Notes under the pieces: generated by a model
Databases searched by the model: none
The model's input: only the letters and a program-made list of their open reading frames with translations
Told to the model about the DNA's origin: nothing
Made by a program: the position numbers and the translations under genes
Part shown: positions 25,232 through 36,500 of the stretch, piece after piece
Layout of the letters: each line of letters starts with the position of its first letter
How positions within the stretch are numbered: the stretch's first letter is position 1
From: Candidatus Dormiibacterota bacterium
GTDB taxonomy: Bacteria; Chloroflexota; Dormibacteria; Aeolococcales; Aeolococcaceae
Length of the DNA stretch: 64,000 nt
Reading direction: 5' to 3'
Assembly: GCA_003162415.1 (NCBI GenBank)
Contig: PMOL01000013.1
Coordinates: forward strand, 313,817-377,816

Positions 25232-26635
25232 TCATCTGGAGCCTTCACGCAGTGATTCAACGACCTGGCGAAAAGCGTCAGGCGGCATATTGCCTGGAGA
25301 GATCCCGCTGTACTGCTGGTTATTGAGACGAATGATCCGCTTGTATGAGTACAACTCAGGAATGTTCCACACCCATATGGACCAACCTCGAGTGACAATG
25401 ATCAACCGGTTTCTATCCATCGCCTCGCGCAGCAACTGGAACGTAAACGCCTGGGACGGGAGCGGGACCGGGAGTGACTGCCAAGTCTTGGAGTGGTACC
25501 CGAAGAACTCGAGAACCATCACCCGCTCCCCGACGCACTCCCAGGATGTGGCCTCGGCTAATCTTCGGAGGCGCTTCGTCCACCACTGTCCGCCCCCAGT
25601 GGTCTCTCGGAAGCGGGGATCGATGTGGACGAACGGAGTCGTCGCCTTGAAGGCGAGGTTGCGGCGGAGTTCGACGTCCCAGTCATCCACAGCGCCTTGC
25701 TCGGCTTCTTCTGTTCCACCCCAGGCTGGGTTGAGAGCGAGCAGGAATACGGTCGCCTTATCAGGATCGCCGGCGAATGGTTCGGGCAACACCTCGAAGT
25801 GCAACTCAGATCGAGCACGCGGATCGGAGGAAAGCACCGCGTCGATCAGATCGCGATCGCAGGGCGCGATGAAGTCCTTCTCTGACGGGACGGAGACCCA
25901 AGGGTTTACGCGGGTGAGCGGAAGCTTGCGGATCAGCTCATAGAGCGCTCGACGGGTCGTTTCGTGTCGGCCGTTGGCGTAGATGAGTAGCAGAAACATA
26001 ACGCCGAGGGTGACAGCGCGTAGTGGCCACCATTCTTCGTTCGTGAGTATTGCGAAAACGAAGATGATCGCTGCCAAGACAAACTGAACGCCGACTCCAA
26101 ATAGGTCCGTCTTCCTTGTCTCAGCTCCGAAGCGGTCCGCCCTCAACGTCCCAGCGTACCACCTGTAGAGTTGACCAACAGGGCCATCGAGCTTCTTTGG
26201 AACTCGATAATGCACTTGCCAGAGGAGGAAGGCTACTGCAATGGCCCAAATCATGAAGGTGACTGCCCATTTCTCCACGACGACACGATCCGTTCCAATC
26301 TGAGTAATCGAGAACATGACGAACTCAAGGAGACCGATCAGAAGCGGAAGTGTCGTGTCGACCCAAGACGGAGGCCAGGAGGCGAGAACACTCCCAACGA
26401 GGGTGCCGTTGTAGGTAACGAGCACCCCCGCCAACGTTACCCCGATCATGCCGGCGGCGATTATGTCGACGTCCAATCGCGGTGCCGCCGCTACATAGTG
26501 AGCAAGCGCCAGACCTCCCTTCCCTAGAACGACCCCCTTAACGATGCTGATGATCAGTAAGTACGCGCTCGGCAAATGAGCGTCGACGCGCCCCTTCAAG
26601 ATTTTGGGCGCGGCACCGTAGGCATCCTCAGTCAT
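25232..26635 (-). CDS. Six-TM protein fused to a uracil-DNA-glycosylase-like domain, 467 aa
   Basis: Six hydrophobic segments occupy residues about 20-235 (for example LLIISIVKGVVLGKGGLAL, IIAAGMIGVTLAGVLVTY, LPLLIGLLEFVMFSITQ, FVLAAIIFVFAIL). The cytoplasmic C-terminal 230 residues begin FEVLPEPFAGDPDKATVFLL and ALNPAWGG. The pattern PxPFxGDPxxAxVxLLxLNPxxG is that of UDG-superfamily proteins. The later motif EFFGYHSKTW and the strand RLIIVTRGWSIW fit the rest of such a fold. The usual catalytic Asp/Asn of true glycosylases is not obvious, so it may bind nucleic acid or a nucleotide rather than excise uracil. The fusion to a six-TM module is unusual. Family assignment is from pattern only. 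Confidence 0.55.
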   Translation of the reverse strand: MTEDAYGAAPKILKGRVDAHLPSAYLLIISIVKGVVLGKGGLALAHYVAAAPRLDVDIIAAGMIGVTLAGVLVTYNGTLVGSVLASWPPSWVDTTLPLLIGLLEFVMFSITQIGTDRVVVEKWAVTFMIWAIAVAFLLWQVHYRVPKKLDGPVGQLYRWYAGTLRADRFGAETRKTDLFGVGVQFVLAAIIFVFAILTNEEWWPLRAVTLGVMFLLLIYANGRHETTRRALYELIRKLPLTRVNPWVSVPSEKDFIAPCDRDLIDAVLSSDPRARSELHFEVLPEPFAGDPDKATVFLLALNPAWGGTEEAEQGAVDDWDVELRRNLAFKATTPFVHIDPRFRETTGGGQWWTKRLRRLAEATSWECVGERVMVLEFFGYHSKTWQSLPVPLPSQAFTFQLLREAMDRNRLIIVTRGWSIWVWNIPELYSYKRIIRLNNQQYSGISPGNMPPDAFRQVVESLREGSR

Positions 26636-26663
26636 CGCCCAAACTATCGTCCTCCTTGAGGTC

Positions 26664-27178
26664 TCACATTATGGCCACGCGGCTGCCGATGCTCATGCAG
26701 GCAACAGCGTTCTCAGGGACACCTATCGGCGCCGCCAAAACAAGCTCACCCGTTCGGGGTTGAAACGCGGAGCACCGGGAGTTGTAGGAGGTCCAACTTC
26801 GATCGTCAGGACAGCCTGGATGGTCGCCACTCGCCGTTCGAGAGGCTGCCCAACGCTCCCAGAGCTCCTCTCCGACGCCGGCGATCAAGATGCTGGGGGC
26901 ATCGAAGGTGGCCTCCAGGTGTGTCAAGACCGTTTCAATTACCCAGTCCTCGAGTGCATTTGCAGTGATGGTCACATGCCCTGTCGTCATCACGCTCTGT
27001 CGGTTGAGGCAAAGGTAGCGACCCTTACCGTCCGGGCCGCGGCGCGCCACCAACCTATCGCCGCATCCGCCGCAAATCAGGATGCCCGTCAACAGGCAGG
27101 TGCGGTTGGGTGACTTCCCTTTTGGAACGACGCGCGTCAGTACCTCGGCCGCAGCGTCACCGGCAGCGTCCGCGGCGT
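26664..27178 (-). pseudogene. Serine recombinase C-terminal fragment (zinc-ribbon region)
   Basis: The frame opens just after a stop and reads GDAAAEVLTRVVPKGKSPNR, then LLTGILICGGCGDRLVARRG, RYLCLNRQSV and ITANALEDWVIETVLTHLEA. This matches the end of the recombinase domain and the zinc beta-ribbon of large serine recombinases (LLSGIxxCGxCGxxL, then a YxC pair and xxITAxxLE). The second Cys of the second pair is missing. The catalytic Ser domain is absent, so the gene is a 5'-truncated remnant. It lies 16 bases beyond the immunity-like gene of the big rhs locus and may mark a past insertion or excision. Confidence 0.75.
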
Positions 27179-27194
27179 CTCACCTCGGCGTCAC

Positions 27195-27587
27195 TCACGT
27201 CGAAGCCTCGAACTCATCACGATCGTCGTCGACTTGGAGTTCCTTGGCGGCCACGTCATAGCAGCCGATATCATCAAAGAAAACCCTGAAATGGTGGGTG
27301 CCGTCGGGTAGCCCACTCAGAGATCGGATCCAGTCGCTAGGCTCAACCTCCACAAACCGATCGTAAGCCGATACCTGCTCGGGTGTGCAGGAGGGCCATG
27401 CGGTGAACTCGAGCGCCGAAATGCCGACGAACCGAATGCTTTTCCAAGCGTACACTCCGGTCCGCGTCTCGTAGTCCAAGCGAAGCTCAGCCCGTCCGCT
27501 CTTCTGCACCAGCTCGGGACCCCGCGAGAACTCCTGAGACTTGAAAGGCATAACCCAGACGTCACGATAATTGTTCGCGGTCGTCAT
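27195..27587 (-). CDS. Putative immunity protein of the second Rhs locus
   Basis: A 130-residue protein, MTTANNYRDVWVMPFKSQEF at the start, whose ATG (27587-27585) overlaps the rhs stop TGA (27586-27584) in an ATGA. It is soluble, strand-rich (GRAELRLDYETRTGVYAWKS, HHFRVFFDDIGCYDVAAKE) and ends in an acidic stretch (VDDDRDEFEAST), a common trait of immunity proteins that bind basic toxin surfaces. No family recognised. The translational overlap with a toxin-tip gene is the main argument for the immunity role. A start at 27602 is possible but lies deeper inside rhs. Confidence 0.7.
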   Translation of the reverse strand: MTTANNYRDVWVMPFKSQEFSRGPELVQKSGRAELRLDYETRTGVYAWKSIRFVGISALEFTAWPSCTPEQVSAYDRFVEVEPSDWIRSLSGLPDGTHHFRVFFDDIGCYDVAAKELQVDDDRDEFEAST

Positions 27588-30500
27588 GGCGCACCATCCC
27601 ACCAGCTTGACCCTGGCCCGGGACCGGATATCCGTAGCGTGTCCGTTCCGGCATTCGTCAATCCGTTTGCGGCTAGCCGCTGCGTAAGGATCGACTCGAA
27701 GGGTTCACTTCCCGTCTGATCAATCAGGCTCCAATCGGAGAGAGGAATGTTCGCTTGCCGAAGTGCGAGCATCGACCGAGTGTCGAAACCGAGAAGGCCT
27801 TCGCCTCTGTCCAGTACGTTTATCGGCAGATCGCCAGGACTAACGGTTCCTGCCCGGAGTGCTCTTGCGATATCGCTGATTGAAGCCTCCTGGAAGGTCC
27901 CACTGGAAAAGGTGGATGACGCCGTGGTTTGCGTGAAGGCGGGGAACGCATCGGCTGCATCTGCGGCTTCGAGTTCCATGGCTGCCGCGTCCAATTCGTC
28001 GCCTCCCGGCACGACGAACAGAGGCAAGCCTACCACGATGTTGAACACCTGGTCGCTCATGAGGAAGGACGACAATCCGGGCATCGAGTCGAGCATTGGG
28101 TGACTGCCCGCTGCGTCTGGACACCACTCGATGCCATTCAAGTCGTACTGGCAGATCCCGCCGACGCCAGCGGGCATGTCGGAGAATGGCCCTCCGCCCT
28201 GGTCCGTCTTGCCAAGCCGCAGGCCCATCTGTAGGTCGAGTACCGCCGAGTTGTACGCCCCGAGCTCGGCGCGGTATCGGGCCGCGAGTTGCGCCTTGTA
28301 TGTACACGTGATGTCGCCGCACATCTCCTTGGAGATCGTCTGGTTCTGGTGCTTTTCGGCAATCCGTTGCTCGTTTCTGACGTCCTTGACTTCGGGTGAG
28401 TTTGGCGCCGGGCCGCCACCCATGCCGTTGTTGTTAATCGTGCAATCGAGCGCATTGCCACAACTGCCGCCGCCGTCCCCGGCAATCCCGTGCCCGGTGG
28501 GATCAAACAGGTTGACCGGATCGCCGTCGACGAACGTGTAGGCGTTCTCGGTCAGCGGATCCACCTGGATCGAGAGATCCTGGCTCGACGAACCCAACTG
28601 GTAGTGATCCGGCGACAAGAAGCTGTTCTTGCTCGGATCGTAGGTGCGCGAGCCCATCTGATACGTGCCGCTGGAGCTGTCCTTCCGGCCGTTCTGGTAA
28701 AGGAGATCCACGAACGTGCTTCCCGTCTCGCATACGTTGCTCGGCGACAGCCCGAACACTACGGTGCCATAGGGGTCGTACTGGATCTGGCACGTTGGAT
28801 ACAGGCTGCTGGTTCCATCTATCGACGAGAGGTCACCTTTGGGATCGTCGGTGAGGTACAGGTCGGTCGACCCCTGGGCTGCCTCAATCGGGGTGCCCAC
28901 GCTGTCCAGCACATAGGCGGTGGTGGTACTCCCCACCGTCTCGACAATCGGCGTCGAGGACGCCGGGTCGTTGTGGATCGTGGCCGTGACACCGCCGATG
29001 ACTGAGGTCAGCATGGTGCCATCGGCGTCGTAGGTGTAGGTCGTGCTCGGCGGCGCCGTCGGGCACACCGACGGCGGGGTGGAGACCGGCCCGTATGCAG
29101 TCGCCCGATCAAAGGTGTCCAGCGTCCACTTCGTGCACCCGTCGCTGGTCATCACCCCGGCGCCATAGGTGTCGTAGGTGGCGCTCACCGGGGTGCCGCT
29201 CAAGATGGTAGTCGCGATGCTGTTGTCCGCGTTGTAGGTATACGTGGTACCGACATCGGTCACCACGTCGTCGTGGGTGATTCGGTTGCCATCCTGATCG
29301 TAGGTCTGGAACGCCGCGGAGCCCCCCGAGGCGTCGATGAAGATCAGCCGTCCCGCCGCGTCGTATTGGTACGTGAAGGTGTGTCCGACACTCGCCGTTC
29401 CAGCAGTGTTGTCGCAGTAGTTGCAACCATCGCTGGTGACGCGGTAGTCCCCATCGAGGGTTTGCGTGAAGTCGGACAGTCCGATCGCGCCAATGTTATA
29501 CACGTACTTTTCGTCCAAAGTCCCATCGGCAGCATAGTTGTAGTACGTGTAATCCCCCTGGCCATCCACCAGCTGGACGGGACGTCCGCCGACATCGTAG
29601 GACCACGTGGTCGTCCCCGTCGAAATATTGTTCGTCTCTGCCGCTTGCAAGTCCGCGTCGTTGTAACTCAGCGTGTCTTTGTAGGTGGTACCACTGCTGG
29701 GCACGCTGTTCCGCCCGGTGACCTTGCCGGCGCCGTCGTACGCGTAGTCGGTCACTCGATCGTTGGTGGTCATGTCCTGGGCGGTGCGGACCAGGTCGTC
29801 GGCGTAGTAGGTATTCGTCGTCGTCGTGGTCGGATCGGTCGAGGTCAGCTGGTTGCCGTCGGCGTCGTACGTGTACGCAAGCGTGCTCGAACCGTTTCGT
29901 CCCGTCTCTTTCTGCAGGCGTCCGTCCGGCAGCATCGTGAACCCGAAAGAGCTCGCCGGCACGCCGCCGCTGCAGGCGGACGGTTCAGTGGTGATCACGC
30001 TGCCGGTGTTGAGCCAGTTGCCCTGGCCCGTCTTGCGCCCGCTCTGGTCGTAGGCGTAGCACACCGCTCGCTGCTTGTCGGTGGCGTTGACGGGGATCAA
30101 GGTGGCCTCGAGCAGGTTGTCCTCGGTGTACACGTTGTAGGTCGGTGTGCCGTTGGGATTCGCCGCGGCCTTGGCGTTCGCATCCGGCGAGGTGACCTGG
30201 GTCGGGTTGCCGACGGCGTCGTAGACGTATGAGGTCTCGTCGCCCATGCCATCGGTGACCGTCTCGGTCAGCCCGTTGGGGTAAAAGGTCGTCAGGGTGC
30301 TGTTGCCCACGGCGTCGACGAGCTCGATCTGATCGCCGTTGGCGTCGTAGAGATGGCTCGTGATGTGGGTGGTCGTGCCATTCGGTGTTGGCGTCGTGGC
30401 CGCCACCAACTCGTCGGCGGTGTAGGTCGTCTGGGTGGCGATCCCGTTCGCGTCAGTCTGGTCAGTCACTTTGCCTTCGGCGTCATAGGCGTAGGTCTGC

Positions 30501-33500
30501 GCCGTGACCGTGCCCCCAACTGCGGTATCCGGGTTCGGATCGGTCTCCGTGAGGACCTGATTGGTGTTGGTATAGGTATAGGTTGTGACCGGGTTTCTGT
30601 CGGAGCTCGTCTGGGTTGGCCAGTTGACCACACTCACGTTCCGATCCGGGTCGTACTGATACGAGGTGGTGCAGATCCCGACCGTGCTTGCATAGCCGAA
30701 CCCGGACACGCCACCGGTCGGGCAGTCGTTCGCCTGCGTGGCGGTCTGGGCACTCCCCACCGGATCGGTCAACGCTGGGGTGTGGGTGCCGGTGTCGTAG
30801 CGCGGCGTGTAGACCGCGATGCGCTCGTCATCGGCGTTGTAGGTCGAGCCGGTTGCGTAGTCGGTATCGGGGGTCGTGCCTGACGCGGTGAACGCGTTCG
30901 GCGAATACTGCTCAACCACGTTGCCGTCTGCGTCGTAAAGATTGCGCGTGCGCACGTCGGTTCCATTGGTCGAGCTGTAGGCCGCCGTCGAGTTGGCGAC
31001 GCTCGCCCCGGTGATGCTGTCGACCACGCGGTGGTCGGCATCGTAGGTGTACTCGGTTCTGATCAGGTTGGTGCCGTCGATGGGCTGATACTCGTAGGTC
31101 TCATCGCCGGACGGGTCGTACCCATACGTGGTGGTGTACGAGTGCGTTGCGTCCCGAGGGACGGTCATCGAGGTCATGCGGTCGAGCACCGAGTACACAT
31201 ATTTGGTGGGGATCAAGTCGGCGTTGGTGATCGTGGTCTTGTTGCCGTCAGCGTCGTATGCGTAGCTAGTCGCCTGGGCGACGCCGGGGAGTTGGGAGCT
31301 GGCGATCCAGCCTGCAGCGTTGTACGTGGTGTGGGTTGCGTAGGTGGAGGTGGCGTTGCACACGTAGTTGTCCGCCCCGCCCTCGGAGAGTTCTCGCGGT
31401 GGGCACACGTCGGTGACCTGGCCGTCCGGGTTGTACAGCGTGATCGTGTCCAGGTTGCTGAAGATGCCGTCATCGCGCGGAGCAACGGTCACGATGGCGC
31501 GATGCACGGCGTCGTACAGCGCGTAGCTGGTATTCCCTGTCGCGTTGGTGCTGCTGGTCGGGTTGTCCACCCCGTCGTAAGTGGTCGACGAGAAGCACAT
31601 GATCTCGTTGAGCGGGAACCACGAATAGGGCACGTTGCCGCTCGCGGACTCCACGCAGCCGGCCGGGGTCGGCATCGCACCCCAGGCTGCCATCGTCCAG
31701 ACCTTCTCGGTCGCGCGGTTGCGATTGTCGTAAACGGTGGCGGTCACCTTGCCATTGGGGTCCGTCGCCCCGATCTGGTTGTCGAAGGCGTCATAGGTGG
31801 CGGTGGCGAACTTCTGGCTGCCGTAGGTGGCCGTGTTCGCCTCCATCGGAGTCAACGTCGTCAGCAGGTTGTCGTTCTTGTCGTAGGTGCGGCAGGTGTC
31901 AAAGGTCTGGCCGGTCGTCGGTTGCGGGCAGACCGGGGTCGACGTCGGACTCCCCCCCGTTCCGTTCGGGGTTCGCGTGCCGACCACGTTCCCGTTGGAG
32001 TCGACGGTGTCGGTCGTCCATGCACTCAGCTGGGTTCTCGTTGCCAGCACGTAGCGGCCGGGGGCCGAGAAGGTGCTTGCTGACGAATCACTGCCGCTGG
32101 TGTAGAGGGTTTCGGTAAAGCCTGCGGGCGCCAAGGTGAGGCTGTTCCAATTCGTCGAGGACAGCGCCGTCCCGCTGGCGGCGGTGGCGTTGCGATCCCA
32201 GGAACGCACCTGCTGCCCCTCGGCGTCATAGGCGAAGACCGTGAAGTTGCCGGTGGGGTCGGTGATGCCTTTCAGCCATCCTCCCGCCGAGGTGGTGCCG
32301 GAGAGGTCGTTATCTGAGTTCTGGTAGTACGTGTACGAGTATTCGTTCCCCAGACCTTCCGCGTTCTCCTTGGGCGTGGTCATGGTCGCCCGGGTGCCAT
32401 CAGGGTTGTATGTGTAGTTGGTCTGGGTGACATGGGGCCCGTCGAACGACGGCGCCTCGATCTCGCAGAGCAGCCCGGTGTTGGCGCTGGGCGACGCCGG
32501 CGTTCCGCACAGGCTGCTCGCCGCGTTGACGGTGTTCGTGGAGACTCCGGTGTTGTTGTCGACCAGATACGTCGTGAGATAGGTGGTATAGCCGGACCCG
32601 GCCGCGTTGCCACGCGGGGTCAGCGACTGGGTCTGCGTGATCACGTCGAAGAGGGTGCCCGCATCCGCGCGCCCACCCGTCTGCGTCGTCGAAGTCACGT
32701 TGCCCGAGCCGGCGACCGAGTCCGTATACGTGGACACGCTCGCCGTGTCCTCGAAGTACTCGTCCTGGTATCCAGCGGTGGTGTACAGGTCGGCGGGGTA
32801 ATCGACATCTCGCTGCGCGAGCATCTGCCCCTCGTCGCCGTAGGTGTAATCGGTCACCCGATCAGGGGCGCCCGCGGTCATCCCCCGCCGGATGATGGAG
32901 CAGAGGTCGTTGTCCACCCCGGCGTCTGGCTGCCGGCAGCCAAGCGTCGATGTGTCCCACCCGTAGAAGGTCCTGCTCAGCCACGCATTGGCGGTGCTCC
33001 CAGCGTCAATCTCACCCACGCGGCCGGACGCGTCAATGCTCGCGTACGCGGTGCGCTCCGTCCCCCGATCGGACGTGACGTTGGTGCTGTTGTAGGTGAT
33101 CGTCGTCGTGTTGCCGTTGCGGTCAACGATGGTTGCGACCATGGGCGGACCGTTCGCGGCTGTCTGATACGTGAAGTTGGTGCTGTGCCCTCGTCCGTCG
33201 CTGGCCGAGCACATCTGCTTGTAGGAGTCCCCGTTGCACGACGTTCCATACGTGTAGGACAGGCTCGTCCCATCGGGGTTGGCCACCGTCGACAGATCGT
33301 TGTTGGCCGCCAACGTGTAGACGGTCTGCTCACCACCGGGGTCGGTGATGGTGACCGTCGAGCCGGCGTAGGCCAGCTTGAACTTGCGACTGTTCCCGGT
33401 CTCCGTCACCGCGGTCAGCTTGCCACCGGTGTAGGTGTAGAAGACCGTGTTGCCGGGCGCGTCCTGGAGGTTGATCAGCTCACCCAGCGCGTTGTACTCG

Positions 33501-36500
33501 CGCCGTACCCGATCGGTGCCAATCGACACGTAGCCGATCACCAGATTGGTGCTGGTGCTCAAGGTGGCGCAGGTGCCCGTCGTCTCCACATAACGCCACA
33601 TCGCCACGTGGAGACCAGCCGGCGGGGTGTACTCCTCGTCGATGCAGCGCTGGTTGTAGCCCGTCGTCTTCGGCAGGTTGTTCGGGATCGCGGTCGCCAG
33701 CGGGCCCGTCGTCGACAGGCTGCCGACGTTGATCACCGCGCCCAGGGGCGACGGCGTATAGACATACCTGGTCCCGCTGCCGTCCACCATAGTGATGGGG
33801 GTTGGGTTGGCGTAGGACTCGATGGCCGGCAGGACCAGCTCCACCCCACCCGGTTGCGATCCTGCGTTGACAAAACTGACGATCCAGCCGTTGCCCACTG
33901 GTTCGACCAGCCCCGCCAGGTCTTTGTCCTCACTGTTGTAGGTGCGCGAGAGGTCAAACGTGAGCCCGCCGTGCAACTTCATCGGCATCGCGTCCCTCTG
34001 GGTCACGACCAGGTTGCCGTTGGCAGGATTGACGCCCGCACTGCCACCATCGCCCAGGGTCTGGGGAATGAAGGAGTTCCAGGCTGGTGTTCCCAGGCCG
34101 CTGTCGCAGGCCGTGAACTGCGCGACCGCCCCGACGCTGTTCCCGCCGGACAGGGTCACGCCGGCGTTGTCCGGTTCCTTCGCACACTGCGACAACGACC
34201 CGATCACGGTCAGCGAGTAGGTGACCACCACGTTGCCGGTGGCGGGCACCGCAAGCCCGCTCACCGTCACCGAGGTTGCCGTCACCGTACACGTGGTTCC
34301 CCCCGAGCACGCTGCGCCGTTGACCTCGACCAGCCCACCGGTTCCACTGACGCCAGAGGGCAGGGCGTCAGTGAAATTGGCGGTGGTGGCCACTCCCGCG
34401 TTGGAGGCAATCGTCGCGGTGTAGGTGACCTCGGTCCCCAGCGCGTAGGTGGCCGCAGTCCCTTCATCAACCGCCATCGCGAGTGTCGGCACGACCGGCG
34501 TCGTGGCCGGTATGACGGCCCAGCTGTTGCTCGACGCCGCGCCCGTGCCCACACTGTTGACGGCTGCCACCGTGAAGGTGTACGTCGTCCCATTGGCCAA
34601 CCCGGTGACCGTGCCCGGGCTGCTCGGCGCCGATGTGGTGCTCTGGGCAACCCCGGCGATGTACGGCGTGATCGTGTACGAGCTGATGCTCGCGCCACCG
34701 TTGTTCGCGGGCGCCGTCCACGTGACCGTCGCCTGTGCATTCCCCGCGGTCGCCTGCACGCCGGTCGGTGCTCCCGGCACCTGCTTGTACGGGTTGTTCG
34801 CCCCGGACGTGCCCGCCGCGCCGGTCCCAAACACATTGATGGCCGCGACTCCAAACGTGTAGTTGGTCCCATTGGTCAGCCCGGTGATGGTCGTTGCCGT
34901 GCTTGTGCCCCAGATCGTGGTCGTGGTCTGAGCCACTCCCGCGATGTACGGCGTGATCAGATATCCGGTGATCGCCGACGCACCAGTAGCACCCGGCGCC
35001 GTCCAGGAGAGGTGTTCAAATCCATTGCCCCGGACCCCGATGGTGACCGCGGTGGGCGCACCAGGCAGCCCCAGGGTGACGGAGCCGGTACTCGTCGTGG
35101 CTCCCGCACCCACGGCGTTGACTCCCGCGACCGTGAAGGTATACGTCTGCCCGTTGGCCAGATTGGGAACCGTGAACGAGGTGACGTTGGGGACACGCAT
35201 GCTCTGCAGCGCAGTGGTTCCCAGCCACGGTGTCACTGCGTAACCGATAAGCGGACTTCCCGGACTGGTCGTCGAGGCGGTCCAGCTGACGGTCGCCTGC
35301 CCGTTGCCTGCGGTCGCTGACGCTGATGGTGGCGCCGACGGCGCCGAGTATGGAACCTCCAGGCCAGTCAACGTGGTCTGCTCCGTCATCGGCCCGGCAA
35401 TCGTTCGTCCGGCGCTCATGCTCTGTCCGCTCGACATCGGATTGCCGGCTCGCCACTCGAGGGTGACCGTGTACGCCGTCCCGGCCGTCATGAACACGGG
35501 AATCTGCAACGAGGCAGCGTCAGGCGTCGGCGGCAGGACTCGCGACGCGGTCTCGGCGACGATGTTGTCGCCGGCGGTGTCGCAGGTCTCGCTGCCAGAG
35601 ATCACGCAGATGCCGTAGTTGATGGGATCGACGCCCGACGCGATCGCCAACGTGGCGTTCGCGGTCAGATAGGTCAGCACGTTGACCGACGGTGTGACGC
35701 TGTAACTCTCCGATCCGATCGTCTCCCAGGGCGTTCCGTCGTCGCTTCCGGAGTACGCTCGTGTCTGCACGGACGTGGTTGAAACGGTGTTGAGTTCAGC
35801 GTCGGCCGCCGGTGTCATCTGCGCAATCAGACTGGTCAGCGAGTACGCCCCGCTCGGGCCGGCTCCTGCATAGATCGTGTGCGCCGCCTCAGCCTGCCAG
35901 AAGATCCCCATCGTGTACGTGGTACTCGGGGTGAGCGTCTGGGTCGCTTCGACCAAGGCCGCGATCGGCATCGCCCCGGTGGCGGAGCCGCTCGTTTCGG
36001 CCGCAATGATGCTCGCTCCAGGACTCGTACACGTGCTGTTGATCGAACTCGCCGCAGCGAAGCAAATGCCCATGTCAGCGCTGGTGAATGCCGATGACGA
36101 TGAGAAGAGGTCCGCGCTCGCGCTCAGCAAGGTGTTGAAGTTGCTGCTTCCCGCGGGTGTCGTAAAGCTGGTTTCGACACTGCTGTCCATCAGCTGCCAT
36201 GTCGTCGAGGCGGTGGAGAACAGCACGGTCCCTGATGAGACCGCTGAAGCTGTGTAGTTGTCAGACGTAGGCGTCAGCAGAGCGTTCAGCGTGCTTGGGG
36301 AAAAGCCGGGCCCAGCCGGCGGCACCGGATCTCCGCCTTCCAAGAACGCGCCAGCCGGCATCGCCGTTGCGGACCTCCACATCAGCTCGAGGCTGTAGGT
36401 GGTACCGGCGGTCATGGCGTACGGCTCTTGGACAGAGACTGGATCGGGCGAGCTGCCGGTGTACTCACCGCCGCCCTTCCAGGCGACCACGGTCCCATTG

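Noticed and set aside
32432-35320. 962-codon plus-strand open frame
   Set aside because: Very long but antisense to the second rhs gene, with extreme Arg/Val/Gly content and no domain; an effect of GC-rich codon usage.
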